DNA from: Gammaproteobacteria bacterium
GTDB taxonomy: Bacteria > Pseudomonadota > Gammaproteobacteria > Ga0077536
Direction of reading: 5' to 3'
DNA length: 64,000 nt
NCBI GenBank assembly: GCA_021773835.1
Contig: JAJFJQ010000051.1
Location: forward strand, 248,001-312,000
Positions 54,226-63,247 of this stretch are shown here, one piece after another (positions within the stretch are counted from its first letter, which is position 1; each line of letters starts with the position of its first letter). The notes beneath the pieces were generated by a model that searched no databases, had not been told where the DNA came from, and was given only the letters and a program-made list of their open reading frames with translations. The translations under genes and the position numbers were made by a program.

Positions 54226-54747
54226 ATGAAAATGTACTGGCTGGTGGTGACGATTCCGTTAGCGCTTATCTGTTTGGCCATCGCGATTGCCATGGTCCAG
54301 CAACTGCTCAAGCAGCATCGCACGGGTGACCTAGTTTCTGTCCCGTTAGTCGCCGAGCAGGAGTTAGATATCGATGGTAGCGGTGCCATGTTGTTGCATG
54401 GTGAAGGTCCCCGTCTCACGACGGCATTTGCTAAGCTGGACTACCATCTTGTCGATCTTGCCGACGGTAACGTCGTGCCGCTATCGAATATTTTGCTTAA
54501 GTCCTCGGCTTCCGGCGTGTCCCGTTCCCGCTTATCGTTGCGCTACTTCACCGTCGATAGACCAGGACGGTACCGACTTGTAGTGCTCGGATTGGATGGC
54601 TTATCACTGTCCGAACCCCACAATATTGTTTTTACTCACGACACCCGACGTAAGCTTGTTGTAAACATCGTATCGTTGGTATTTTCAGCTATCGGGTTTT
54701 TCGCCGGCTTGGGGATGAGCGTTTTCGTCTATCTCATCAATCAGTAA
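54226..54747 (+). CDS. small protein with two membrane segments and beta domain
   Basis: 173 residues from ATG 54226, with AGAGG 6 nt upstream; the same frame stays open far upstream but overlaps the zinc-ribbon gene. It has an N-terminal membrane helix (YWLVVTIPLALICLAIAIAM), a beta-rich domain of about 100 residues (ELDIDGSGAMLLHGEGPRL, LSLRYFTVDRPGRYRLVV) and a C-terminal membrane helix (SAIGFFAGLGMSVFVYLI). The domain would face the periplasm if both ends are cytoplasmic. Function unknown. Confidence 0.6.
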   Translation: MKMYWLVVTIPLALICLAIAIAMVQQLLKQHRTGDLVSVPLVAEQELDIDGSGAMLLHGEGPRLTTAFAKLDYHLVDLADGNVVPLSNILLKSSASGVSRSRLSLRYFTVDRPGRYRLVVLGLDGLSLSEPHNIVFTHDTRRKLVVNIVSLVFSAIGFFAGLGMSVFVYLINQ

Positions 54748-54781
54748 TCGAATCGTGTAGCAGACCCCCTACGGTTACGTT

Positions 54782-56446
54782 TTAACCTGACACGGGAGAA
54801 GGTTGCGCTAACTCGCCAAGGCGTTCATTTAGTAGCATGTTTTCTCGATAGTCGACGGGCACGACGACGAGACTAGGACCGGATTCGTCGAAGGCGGTTG
54901 CGAGCACCGCTGCAAAATCGCGACTTCGATTAACGATATGACCATGCCACCCAAACGCACCGGCAAGCTGCAGCCAGTCAGGATTTGTAAACGACAAATC
55001 GGTATGCCGCCCGAATTGTGACTCCTGTTTCCAGGCGATCAGGCCATATTCTCGATCTTCCCATACCAGCATTACCAGATTTGTGTTGAGCCGTTTGGCA
55101 GTCTCCATTTCCTGGACATTCATCATGAAGCCGGCATCTCCGGCGATACCCAAAACCTTACGATCCGGATAGACCATGCTGGCTGCAATTGCGCCGGGCA
55201 AAGCAAAACCCATAGAGCAAAAGCCATTCGGTATGAGGCAGGTATTCGGTTCGTGACATTGATAGTGCCGCGCGATCCACATTTTGTGTGCGCCTACGTC
55301 CGACAAAAGAATGTCCTCGGGTCCCATCACCGAGCGCGCGTCCCACAACATTTTCTGTGGGCGTGTGCGCCCCTCCGTGTCATCGTCTGCATGTAGCGCG
55401 AGTTCTTCGCTCATTCGCCGGCGCACCCCGTCGCGGGGCGCAGGATCGAACGATGGACCACTATGCCGGCTCAGGCGTTCGTTAAGCATCCATAAGGTAT
55501 GCGCCAGATCCCCAATGATCTCAACTTCCGGGTGGTAGTACTCATCGATCTCCGCCGCTAGAAAATCTGCATGGATGATTGTTTTGGCCGCGCTCGGATT
55601 CCACAAGCGTGGGTGGTATTCGACCATGTCGAAGCCAAGCGTAATGACGAGGTCGGCGGCATCCACCGCTAGCGTTGGAATGTCTTTAGCGCCGAGCCCG
55701 ATTGTGTACAAACAATAATCGGCGTCCATGTCGACCGCACCCTTGGCCATGAAGGTGCTGAGCACACCAATTCCAGTTGAATCGCACAGTCGCCTCAATT
55801 GTTTCGACGCACGTCTTCGGATCGTTCCGTTGCCCGCAAGGATCACGGGATTCTTTGCTGCGGTGATGAGCTCATATGCGCGGTCGACGATTTTATCGTC
55901 TGCAACCGGGCGCCGAAATCGGCGCGGGACCATGGGATGTGCCTCGACCTCGTGTTTCGCGATGTCTTCGGGTAATTCGATATGAACGGCGCCCGGCTTC
56001 TCACTGCGCGCGACTCGCACTGCCTTGCGCACTATCTCGGGGATCGTGCTCGCGTTGTAGATTGTCGTCGCCCATTTTGTAACCGGCTCAAACATACCAA
56101 CGACGTCCATGATTTGGTGGGACTCTTTATGTAGGCGAGCGGTAGATCCCTGGCCCGTTAAGACCAACATCGGCGCGCGGTCCATATTCGAATCGGCGAC
56201 ACCCGTGATCAGGTTTGTCGCGCCCGGCCCCAGCGTACCGAGGCAGCCGGCGACGTGACCCGTTAGCCGCCCATAGGCTTCCGCCATGAAGGCCGCGCCC
56301 TGCTCGTGGCGAGTCAAAATAAATTTGATCTGCTTCGATGATTCGAGCGACAACATAAAGTCTGCATTTTCTTCGCCGGGAACGCCGAAGATGTATTCGA
56401 CCCCTTCGGCTTCGAGGCATTGCACAAATAGATCAGATGCTTTCAT
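54782..56446 (-). CDS. ThDP-dependent enzyme, catabolic acetolactate synthase-like
   Basis: 554 residues from ATG 56446; the frame extends 16 codons further but overlaps the upstream gene. The ThDP-activating Glu48 lies in TRHEQGAAFMAEAYGR, and the ThDP/Mg motif is GIAGDAGFMMNVQE to LNTNLVMLVWED. The pattern TLGPGATNLITGVADSNMDR is acetolactate-synthase-like, while the size and lack of a regulatory subunit gene fit AlsS or a related carboligase. It condenses or decarboxylates pyruvate-type 2-oxo acids. The gene starts 31 nt after the glutamate-synthase-like gene, same strand. Confidence 0.87.
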   Translation of the reverse strand: MKASDLFVQCLEAEGVEYIFGVPGEENADFMLSLESSKQIKFILTRHEQGAAFMAEAYGRLTGHVAGCLGTLGPGATNLITGVADSNMDRAPMLVLTGQGSTARLHKESHQIMDVVGMFEPVTKWATTIYNASTIPEIVRKAVRVARSEKPGAVHIELPEDIAKHEVEAHPMVPRRFRRPVADDKIVDRAYELITAAKNPVILAGNGTIRRRASKQLRRLCDSTGIGVLSTFMAKGAVDMDADYCLYTIGLGAKDIPTLAVDAADLVITLGFDMVEYHPRLWNPSAAKTIIHADFLAAEIDEYYHPEVEIIGDLAHTLWMLNERLSRHSGPSFDPAPRDGVRRRMSEELALHADDDTEGRTRPQKMLWDARSVMGPEDILLSDVGAHKMWIARHYQCHEPNTCLIPNGFCSMGFALPGAIAASMVYPDRKVLGIAGDAGFMMNVQEMETAKRLNTNLVMLVWEDREYGLIAWKQESQFGRHTDLSFTNPDWLQLAGAFGWHGHIVNRSRDFAAVLATAFDESGPSLVVVPVDYRENMLLNERLGELAQPSPVSG

Positions 56447-56477
56447 GTTTTTTCCCTTTTGAAGGCGCCAGTATCGG

Positions 56478-57995
56478 CTACGCGCTGAGAGCAATATTTT
56501 GATCTATGACAGTCTTAGCAGGAGGATAGATCTCGTCAAGCGGCCGTGATCTAGCGCCCTCGGTCACGATACGGCAGTGCATGCGATTTAGGCGACGCGG
56601 TTCTCTAACGCCACAAGAATGCGCAATGACTCCAATCTCATAATGCATTTGCTTAGCGTACCGATAAACCCGCTCAGCCTTGTCGATCGGATCGAGGCCC
56701 TTTTGCAGGCGCTTTTTATGCGTGGTGATGCCGGTCGGGCAAGTATTCTTATTGCACTGTAGTGCCTGGATGCACCCAAGCCCAAACATGAACCCACGTG
56801 CCGAGACGATGAAGTCCGCGCCGGCGCACAAGGCCCAAGCGGCTTCGGCTGGGGACGCTAATTTACCGCTCGCAATGACCTTGATGCGATCACGCAGACT
56901 ATGTTTGTCTAATAGATCGACTACTAGCGGCAGGCTTTCCTTGACTGGCAGGCCCATGTAATCGATGAGGCTCATCGGGGCGGCACCGGTACCGCCGTCG
57001 GCACTATCGACAGTAATAAAGTCTGGCGCGCTGTCGATTCCACGACGGTGGATTTCTACGAACAATCTTTCGAGCCAGCCATAGGCACCGATCACGGTTT
57101 TGAAACCGACGGGTTTGCCTGTGACCTCGCGGACATGGGCGATCGAATCGAGCAGTTCGCTTTCGTTGTTGATATCAGTATGCCGGTTCGGGCTGATTGA
57201 ATCTGAACCTAGGGGGATCCCTCGGGTTGCCGCTATCTCGGCGGTTACTTTGCCCCCTGGAAGTATGCCACCTTTACCGGGTTTGGCCCCTTGGGCAAGT
57301 TTAATCTCAAACATACGCACCTTTTCGTGCGCCGCTACTTCGGCCAATTTATCATCGGACAGCCCACCATCCTCCGTTCGCACGCCATATTTCGCGGTAC
57401 CGATCTGAAATACGATGTCGGCACCTCCCTCGAGGTGGTATGGGGACAAACCGCCTTCGCCGGTGTTCATCCAGATCCCGGCCTTACGGGCGCCGTTTGA
57501 TAGCGCAAGCACGGCAGGTTTTGAAATTGCCCCAAAGCTCATCCCCGAAATGTTGAAAATGGAATCCGTCGTATAAGGCGTCCGGGCGTAGGGCCCTATT
57601 TCTACATCGCTAGCTGGGGTCGCGTCTTCATCGAGTGTTGGGTACGGACAATTAACAAACAGTACCGATCCAACCGGCCGCAAATCGCGCGAGGATCCGA
57701 ATGCGACTGTGGTATCTACGCCTTTGGCCGCTCGATAAACCCAGGACCGTTCCGCACGGTTGAACGGCATCTCTTCACGGTCCATCGCAAAAAAATACTG
57801 TCGAAAGAATTCACCTAAATGTTCAAACCAATAACGCAGGCGTCCGATAACGGGAAAGTTTCGACGTATGGCTTGTTTTGTTTGCGTGATATCAATGACA
57901 AATATTACCGCGATTGCAACGACGAAAAGTCCGGTGACGAATATGAATAGTCCGGACAATACTTGGATGAACGAATTAATCTGGCTTAAATCCAC
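56478..57995 (-). CDS. FMN-binding glutamate synthase-like protein
   Basis: 505 residues. An N-terminal membrane segment (LSGLFIFVTGLFVVAIAVIF) precedes a GltB-type FMN barrel: MSFGAISKPAVLALSNGARKAG, then KGGILPGGKVTAEIAATRGI, DSADGGTGAAP and KVIASGKLASPAEAAWAL. The Cys cluster GCIQALQCNKNTCPTGI matches the [3Fe-4S] site of glutamate synthases. These stand-alone domains are annotated as glutamate-synthase-like, but lack the amidotransferase domain and often the known activity. With the ThDP enzyme downstream (31 nt) it forms a two-gene unit. Confidence 0.9.
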   Translation of the reverse strand: MDLSQINSFIQVLSGLFIFVTGLFVVAIAVIFVIDITQTKQAIRRNFPVIGRLRYWFEHLGEFFRQYFFAMDREEMPFNRAERSWVYRAAKGVDTTVAFGSSRDLRPVGSVLFVNCPYPTLDEDATPASDVEIGPYARTPYTTDSIFNISGMSFGAISKPAVLALSNGARKAGIWMNTGEGGLSPYHLEGGADIVFQIGTAKYGVRTEDGGLSDDKLAEVAAHEKVRMFEIKLAQGAKPGKGGILPGGKVTAEIAATRGIPLGSDSISPNRHTDINNESELLDSIAHVREVTGKPVGFKTVIGAYGWLERLFVEIHRRGIDSAPDFITVDSADGGTGAAPMSLIDYMGLPVKESLPLVVDLLDKHSLRDRIKVIASGKLASPAEAAWALCAGADFIVSARGFMFGLGCIQALQCNKNTCPTGITTHKKRLQKGLDPIDKAERVYRYAKQMHYEIGVIAHSCGVREPRRLNRMHCRIVTEGARSRPLDEIYPPAKTVIDQNIALSA

Positions 57996-58062
57996 AAGTG
58001 CGTCTCCCTGGTAGCGCTATATAACTGGGAAGAGCAAGGACTGTGCCAACCTTGAGTCAACC

Positions 58063-58081
58063 TGACGCGGCGCTAGTGTCA
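58063..58081. promoter_or_regulatory. dyad, possible enhancer site for the sigma-54 activator
   Basis: TGACGC-GGCGCTA-GTGTCA: arms match at 5 of 6 positions. It lies about 195 bp before the -24 element of the bufferin promoter, a usual distance for binding of an NtrC-type activator. No second copy was seen, so this is tentative. Confidence 0.3.
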
Positions 58082-58275
58082 GCGTTGTTTTGCAACTCAG
58101 CTGGCGTTCTGATCTGCCAAGCGAGAATTCGTAAATGGCGAAATCTCGTGCCATCAAATCACGAAATGTCGCGTTTGAATTGGATTCAGCCGGCCCCACA
58201 CCGTTTGTTCGAACTCCTATCTAAGGTGCTGATAGTTATCGATTTCGCACTCAATCCTAGGCAACCGCGCGGAAC

Positions 58276-58291
58276 TGGCACGGGACTTGCG
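58276..58291 (+). promoter_or_regulatory. consensus sigma-54 promoter of the bufferin operon
   Basis: The bases TGGCACGGGACTTGCG match TGGCACG-N4-TTGC at every defined position, with GG and GC 10 nt apart; only the last, weakly preferred A/T is G. Transcription should begin near 58302, with a leader of about 94 nt to the precursor gene. The gene for a sigma-54 activator lies at the far end of the operon. Confidence 0.85.
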
Positions 58292-58395
58292 ATGCATCTG
58301 CTTGTACGGCAGCAACCTTATGGTCTCACACACGTGGATCGCGAGGTCGCCGACCTTAACCGCAAAATCGTAATCAAGTTAACTAGGAGAGCATC

Positions 58396-58668
58396 ATGGG
58401 TTCAAAAAGACACATCATTGAAACCGCAATCGCTGGGGTCATCGCAATGGCCGGCGCGAGCGCGGCGACGCAGGTCGTCGCTGCCGAGGATGGCGCGAAA
58501 GAAAAATGTTACGGCGTGGTCAAAGCAGCGAAAAACGATTGTGCTGCAAATGGTCACGCGTGTGCAGCACATGCGTCAGCCGACGGTGACGGCAGCGAAT
58601 GGTTGTACGTACCAGCAGGCACGTGCGAGCGTCTCGTTGGCGGTAGTACCGCGCCGAAGGATAGCTGA
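58396..58668 (+). CDS. bufA: bufferin-type RiPP precursor (DUF2282)
   Basis: 90 residues. A cleavable N-terminus (IIETAIAGVIAMAGASAATQ) leads to a mature peptide with four cysteines: Cys38 (EKCYGV), Cys49 (KNDCAAN), Cys56 (GHACAAH) and Cys77 (AGTCERL). The order KCYG-x-x-KAxKNDC, HxCA, VPxGTC, GG is that of DUF2282 peptides. In Caulobacter such bufferins have their two central cysteines turned into thiooxazoles by the MNIO enzyme and chelate copper in the periplasm. AGGAGA precedes the ATG. The stop overlaps the start of bufB. Confidence 0.9.
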   Translation: MGSKRHIIETAIAGVIAMAGASAATQVVAAEDGAKEKCYGVVKAAKNDCAANGHACAAHASADGDGSEWLYVPAGTCERLVGGSTAPKDS

Positions 58669-59531
58669 TGACACCGCTAACCGATATCGGTTGGCAATCT
58701 GTTGGATCGATCCCGGTGCACGCCGGGATCGGTCTGCGGTCCGTTCATCAGGACGAGATAATCGAGCAGCGGCCATGTATTGAATGGTTCGAGGCACATA
58801 CAGAAAATTATTTCGCCGCCGGCGGGGCGCAACTCGAAGCGCTGCACGCGATCCGGCAGGACTACCCAATAGCACTACACGGGGTCGGCTTATCGCTCGG
58901 TTCTGCAGATCCACTAAACGATGCACATCTCAGGGCGACAAAAAAACTGATCGATCGCTTCGAGCCCGGTTTGATATCCGAGCATTTGTGTTGGAGTTCT
59001 ATCGACGGGCAGTATCTCAACGATTTGCTACCACTACCGCGTAGCGTCGAATCGCTACGCCATGTAGTCGAGCAAATTGGGCAGTGTCAGGACGTCCTTG
59101 GTCAGCGGATCTTGATTGAGAATGTATCGAGTTACCTCGAGTTCGCCGATGCCGAGATGTCGGAATGCGAATTTGTGGCGAATGTGGCGGACGGCGCGGA
59201 CTGCGACATCTTGCTCGATGTGAATAATATTTACGTCAACGCGCGTAATCACCAGTTTGACCCTTTCGAGTACGTCGATCGTATGCCTGCGATGCGGGTC
59301 GCCGAGATTCATTTGGCCGGACATCGAATCAATCATTTTGAAGATCAGGAAATTTTGATCGATACACATGACGCCAAAGTCGTGGACGAGGTCTGGGGCT
59401 TGTACAAATATACCGTCGAGCGCTTGGGTCCACGTCCAACACTGATCGAGTGGGATACGAATATCCCGTCCCTCGACCTGCTTATCGAAGAGGCAGCTAA
59501 AGCCGAATCGATCCTGGTTGCACATCGGTGA
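58668..59531 (+). CDS. bufB: MNIO (DUF692) enzyme modifying the bufferin precursor
   Basis: 287 residues, a TIM-barrel multinuclear non-haem iron oxidase. Expected metal ligands are in place: His71 (ALHGVGLSLG), Glu105/His106 (LISEHLCWS), Glu151/Asn152 (LIENVSSYLEF), Asp184 and Asn186 (LLDVNNIYVN), His215 (EIHLAGHR), Asp232/His234 (IDTHD) and Glu261 (IEWDTNIPS). The family oxidises cysteines in peptide substrates, as in methanobactin and bufferins. Start ATG overlaps the bufA stop (TGATG), and its own stop overlaps the GTG of bufC, so expression is tightly coupled. Confidence 0.93.
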   Translation: MTPLTDIGWQSVGSIPVHAGIGLRSVHQDEIIEQRPCIEWFEAHTENYFAAGGAQLEALHAIRQDYPIALHGVGLSLGSADPLNDAHLRATKKLIDRFEPGLISEHLCWSSIDGQYLNDLLPLPRSVESLRHVVEQIGQCQDVLGQRILIENVSSYLEFADAEMSECEFVANVADGADCDILLDVNNIYVNARNHQFDPFEYVDRMPAMRVAEIHLAGHRINHFEDQEILIDTHDAKVVDEVWGLYKYTVERLGPRPTLIEWDTNIPSLDLLIEEAAKAESILVAHR

Positions 59532-60313
59532 ACGAGCTAATTGAATTGCAACGGCAGTTTCTCCGCGCGATTGTCGCCGGCGACGAGGCGGCGATCCTGC
59601 CCAAGATCCAAGGTGGCCGTATCGGCGCCGCCGAGCGGCTAAGGATCTATCGCAATAATTCCTACGAAGGTTTTCGTCTGAGCCTGGCAAGCGCTTTCCC
59701 AGTGGTCGAGCGATTGGTTGGACAAGGATGCTTCCGCGGACTCGCGCTGGATTATTTTCACTCCTTTCCATCGCAAAGCGGCGATCTCGGAACCTACGGT
59801 CAACACTTTGCCGAATCGTTACGTAGACGCTACGAGCGCTCCAGCTTTGATTATCTAACCGACGTCGCACGCCTGGAATGGGCGTACCAGGAAGTGATGA
59901 TGGAAGCTGACGCGGAAACGCTATGTGCGCGAGACCTGGCGAGTGTGACGCCGGAGCAATTCGAACGCTTGCGCTTGCATTTGCACCCGGCCGTGCGATT
60001 CGTCGCTTCGCGCTACCCGGTGCTTGGTATTTGGCTGGCCAATCGCGATGACGCGCAAGACTGCCCGGCAATGAACGTTCATAGCGGTGGCGAGAGCGTA
60101 TTACTGCATCGAACGTTCTCTTCAGTGGAACTTCAGATCTTGGATCCCGCGGAACTGCTCATGCTGCAAGCATGCACTGCTGGACGCTCGTTAGCGGAGG
60201 CGTTTGAACAAGCCGCTGCGGTAGACCCAAATCTCGATTTACAACGCGTATTGGCGCGCGGATTCACGTTTGGGATCTTTTGTGGCTACTCGTTCTCGAA
60301 CGGGCCGGGATGA
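59528..60313 (+). CDS. bufC: DUF2063 partner protein of the MNIO enzyme
   Basis: 261 residues from GTG 59528, overlapping the bufB stop as GTGA. The N-terminal half is the DUF2063 domain: LQRQFLRAIVAGDE, ERLRIYRNNSYEGFRLSLAS, AFPVVERLVG and LDYFHSFPSQSGDLGTYGQH. The C-terminal half is a smaller alpha-beta part thought to recognise the precursor, as the RiPP recognition element does. It forms a complex with the DUF692 enzyme in the characterised systems. No ATG alternative fits the overlap. Confidence 0.9.
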   Translation: MNELIELQRQFLRAIVAGDEAAILPKIQGGRIGAAERLRIYRNNSYEGFRLSLASAFPVVERLVGQGCFRGLALDYFHSFPSQSGDLGTYGQHFAESLRRRYERSSFDYLTDVARLEWAYQEVMMEADAETLCARDLASVTPEQFERLRLHLHPAVRFVASRYPVLGIWLANRDDAQDCPAMNVHSGGESVLLHRTFSSVELQILDPAELLMLQACTAGRSLAEAFEQAAAVDPNLDLQRVLARGFTFGIFCGYSFSNGPG

Positions 60314-60349
60314 TCACAATCAACTAAACCTCAAAAGGAGGATCTCGAT

Positions 60350-60850
60350 ATGTTATTGAAAAATATTCAAACATGGCTAATTACGATACCCGCCGATATG
60401 TTTAACCGCATACAATCGGGATTAATCCTCGGGGTTCGCTTGTGGGTCGCATGGCAGTTTCTGCCATCCGGGTGGTTAAAGCTCAACTCCTGGGACTCCA
60501 CATTGTTTCTATTTAAAGAGGAATATCGCGTGCCCTTGGTGCCACCGGAGCTTGCGGCTATCGCCGGTACCGGCGGTGAGTTGATTTTCTCGATTCTAAT
60601 TGTTGTTGGGTTATTCGGCCGTTTGAGCGCAGTTGGCTTGTCAGCAGTAAACGCGATGGCGGTTTACGCCTATGCACATGTTCTACTAAGCAAAGGTTTC
60701 GAGGCAGCGTTGGGGCAGCACATTCTGTGGGGTTTCATGTTGCTTGTTGTTGCGGTTTACGGACCAGGCAAGATTTCACTTGATCATCTGTTCAGCCGCC
60801 GCCGCATGACGCCACCGCAAGTAGGTGATACACACGCAATAGCCGTTTGA
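60350..60850 (+). CDS. DoxX-family membrane protein of the bufferin operon
   Basis: 166 residues with four membrane helices. LILGVRLWVAWQFLPSGWLKL and YRVPLVPPELAAIAGTGGELIF are typical of DoxX, the latter with the conserved GE motif in helix 2. DoxX members accompany many DUF2282/DUF692/DUF2063 operons; a role in electron transfer to or from quinone is suspected. AAAGGAGGATC precedes the ATG, 36 nt after bufC. A strong hairpin follows the stop. Confidence 0.87.
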   Translation: MLLKNIQTWLITIPADMFNRIQSGLILGVRLWVAWQFLPSGWLKLNSWDSTLFLFKEEYRVPLVPPELAAIAGTGGELIFSILIVVGLFGRLSAVGLSAVNAMAVYAYAHVLLSKGFEAALGQHILWGFMLLVVAVYGPGKISLDHLFSRRRMTPPQVGDTHAIAV

Positions 60851-60858
60851 GAAAGGTT

Positions 60859-60884
60859 GCGCCCGATTCGTTCGAGTCGGGCGC
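60859..60884. terminator. hairpin between the bufferin operon and the convergent activator gene
   Basis: GCGCCCGA-TTCGTTCGAG-TCGGGCGC has 8-bp perfect outer arms and a further TCG/CGA pair inside. It lies 9 bp after the DoxX stop and 19 bp after the end of the convergent gene. No long T-run follows on either strand; it probably works for both transcripts. Confidence 0.6.
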
Positions 60885-60902
60885 AGGTCACCCTGTTGGG
60901 TT

Positions 60903-62861
60903 CTAAGTACGCCTCAGCCCTAGTGATTTAACGCGCGAGCTCAAGGTAGAAGGCTTCATGCCAAGCAACTCTGCCGCGCCTCCAGAACCAGCGATGCGCC
61001 AATCGGTTTTTTGTAACGCCGATTTGATGTTGTCGCGTTCGAGAGATTGGATTTGCTCGTGGGTCATGATTTCGCTGATTGGGTTTACATCGCCGTCCCT
61101 GTCTACAACGCTGGATAGCCCATTTAGGCTTGGGTCCGGCAGCGCGCGCCCTAAATTTGCACGCCCACCAACAGCGGTAATGACCGCGCGTTCGATGACG
61201 TTTTCTAATTCCCGGACATTGCCTGGCCACTGGTAACGCGTCAACAATCGAATATCGTCGGCTGCGAGCGGGGCGAGTGTACGACCCGACCGTTGGGCAA
61301 AACGGTCAAGAAACGATTGGGCAATTGTAGCAACGTCATCACTGCGGTCGCGTAGCGGTGGGATCGTGATCGGAAATACGTTGATCCGATAATACAAATC
61401 TTCGCGGAACTCGCCGTTGGCTACAGCCTGCCCGAGGTCGCGATTTGTCGCAGCCACGATACGTACGTCAACGCCGAAGGTCTGGGAACTCCCTACCGGT
61501 TCGAATTCGCCTTCTTGCAGTACGCGCAATAGCTTTGACTGGAGTTCGAGCGGCAGTTCGCCAATTTCATCGAGAAACATCGTGCCGCCGTCAGCCAGTG
61601 AAAATCGGCCGATCCGCTTGCCAGTGGCCCCAGTAAAAGCACCTTTTTCGTGACCAAACAACTCGCTTTCGATTAAGGCAGCAGGCAATGCAGCACAATT
61701 CACTTTGACTAGCGGGTGATCCGCACGCGTACTTGTCTCGTGGATTGCGCGGGCGAATAACTCCTTACCGGTGCCGGTCTCGCCGAGGATAAGTACTGAC
61801 GCATCAGTACCGGCAACCTGGCGGACATCTTCCAGCGCGCGCTGTATTGGGGCGCTGCTGCCTATAATGCCGTCCGAGTTTTGCAGCGCACGAATTTCTT
61901 CTTCGAGATACTGCGCACGTTCGTCCAATGCTTGGATCTGCGCATCGGCCGCCAGTCGCGGCGCAATATCGCGAAGAATAATGGTGAAGTGCGGGTGGCC
62001 GGCTAGCTCGCAACGCGACAAGGTTGCCTCAGCCGGAAATTGTCGACCGGACTGACATTTAACGGTGAGCTTGCCCGGTACCCATAAATAAGGAGCGGGT
62101 TGCGCATCAACACTGAGATCGCCGATTAACCCGCGTAAGCGTGTTGGATCTTCATCGGCAAGAAATGTCCCCAATTCATGGTTTAGTAAATCGCTCTCCT
62201 GGCAGTCAAATAATCGTTCTGCCGCTACGTTAATGAGTACGATCTCGAGATTGCTATTTACCGTGACTATCGCGTCCAAGGCGCAGTTAAAGACAGAGGT
62301 GAGTTGTTGTTCGATCTCACGGTGCGCTGCTTCCGCCCGCATTCGTTTGAGCTCAGCGGCGGCCCGGGCAGCAAATATATTAAATAACGCGACGCCTCGT
62401 GGTTCTTTCGGGGCTGGCGCGTTATTAATCATCGCGAGATGGCCGATCACTTGGCCATTGTCGTCGCTCAGTGGTATCCCCAGATAACTTCTAGCGTGAA
62501 ATACTTCGAGCCCAACATCCGCCGGAAACAATGTCTGGACGTTGTCCGAGAAGTGGACGAGGGTATGGTCTCGGATCGAGATCTCACACGGCGTACCAGC
62601 AAGCGGATACTCGATGTTAGGGTGTATTTTGTCGTCGCTCCAAAACGCTAGCGTGCGCAATGAGGCCCGCTCGGGTAGGTATTCGGACACCCAAGAATCC
62701 CGCCACATCGTTGCGAGTGAAAGGTTTTTTACGAGCGCATCGAAGAACGGTGCGCCAGTTTCGACCGCCGTGCCTTCGAGTATCGCGCGTAAGGCGCGAT
62801 CCTCGTTCCAGTCCGGTAAAGGCGATTGAGTTGTCGTGGCGGTAGCCTCAAGTTCCTTCAT
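60903..62861 (-). CDS. sigma-54 activator with GAF and PAS domains
   Basis: 652 residues. A GAF-like sensor (about 25-175), PAS domain (about 185-300; [20 protein letters not shown]), coiled linker (305-330), AAA+ domain with Walker A GETGTGKE (360-367), sigma-54 loop GAFTGA (407-412), Walker [10 protein letters not shown] and arginine finger region, and a Fis-type HTH at the end ([20 protein letters not shown]). No receiver domain, so the signal acts directly on GAF or PAS. It is convergent with the bufferin operon, which has a consensus sigma-54 promoter, and is the likely activator. Confidence 0.93.
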   Translation of the reverse strand: MKELEATATTTQSPLPDWNEDRALRAILEGTAVETGAPFFDALVKNLSLATMWRDSWVSEYLPERASLRTLAFWSDDKIHPNIEYPLAGTPCEISIRDHTLVHFSDNVQTLFPADVGLEVFHARSYLGIPLSDDNGQVIGHLAMINNAPAPKEPRGVALFNIFAARAAAELKRMRAEAAHREIEQQLTSVFNCALDAIVTVNSNLEIVLINVAAERLFDCQESDLLNHELGTFLADEDPTRLRGLIGDLSVDAQPAPYLWVPGKLTVKCQSGRQFPAEATLSRCELAGHPHFTIILRDIAPRLAADAQIQALDERAQYLEEEIRALQNSDGIIGSSAPIQRALEDVRQVAGTDASVLILGETGTGKELFARAIHETSTRADHPLVKVNCAALPAALIESELFGHEKGAFTGATGKRIGRFSLADGGTMFLDEIGELPLELQSKLLRVLQEGEFEPVGSSQTFGVDVRIVAATNRDLGQAVANGEFREDLYYRINVFPITIPPLRDRSDDVATIAQSFLDRFAQRSGRTLAPLAADDIRLLTRYQWPGNVRELENVIERAVITAVGGRANLGRALPDPSLNGLSSVVDRDGDVNPISEIMTHEQIQSLERDNIKSALQKTDWRIAGSGGAAELLGMKPSTLSSRVKSLGLRRT

Positions 62862-63247
62862 GTTCTACTTTGTACGCCGATTTTCGCGTAGCGGCCAGTC
62901 AATACTGATGGTGATCTTCCCAGTGCGGGGATAGCAAATGGAATCGGTAGGCGCCATGAGGCGGATCGATTTCAATTCGGAAGTCAAAAGACCTCGATCC
63001 GATGGAGTCCAAATTTTGACCCAATTCAGGGCAAATCGATATCGTTTATCGTCAGCACAGTGAACAGACCGCGATCGCGCGGCCGACTTGTCCGGCGCGT
63101 TTCGCTGTAATAGTGCCATTTTCCCGATCTTGCCACTTGCGCAATATCGACGCCCGGGGCGATACTTCCGATCGTGCTAGGGACAGCCAGGGTAGTAGTA
63201 GAAAAACAAAATAGCCTAGCGCGCTGGTAACTACTTGGATGTAATTC
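62862..63247. other. 386-bp divergent region between the activator and cytochrome genes
   Basis: I see no gene. A TGGCAC element with GC at the correct distance (minus strand, 63105-63119) resembles a sigma-54 site for the activator gene, but the TT before GC is CA, so it is weak. The right end has A-rich sequence (GTAGAAAAACAAAATAG) before the GTG start of the cytochrome gene. No ribosome-binding site is obvious. Confidence 0.45.

Larger units (their letters stand above)
57996..58395. other. 400-bp region before the bufferin operon
   Basis: No credible gene, although a frame stays open through it. It holds a dyad (58063-58081), a sigma-54 promoter (58276-58291) and the ribosome-binding site TAGGAGAGCATC before the ATG at 58396. 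The left end is the leader of the divergent glutamate-synthase-like gene, with no obvious promoter pair. Confidence 0.6.

Noticed and set aside
58318-58345. GCAACC-N15-CGTG, a possible SigF-type promoter before the bufferin gene
   Set aside because: Two mismatches and wrong spacing compared with GTAACC-N16-CGAA; the sigma-54 element upstream is far better.
58043-58783. 246-codon open frame across the bufferin promoter and precursor gene
   Set aside because: It overlaps the well-supported DUF2282 gene in another frame, contains the sigma-54 promoter, and its translation is basic and without any family resemblance.
59055-60071. 338-codon antisense frame opposite bufB and bufC
   Set aside because: Arg/Pro-rich shadow translation opposite two strongly supported genes whose stops and starts overlap.
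62865-63119. 84-codon frame after the start of the sigma-54 activator
   Set aside because: No ribosome-binding site or recognisable sequence; lies in a likely regulatory region.
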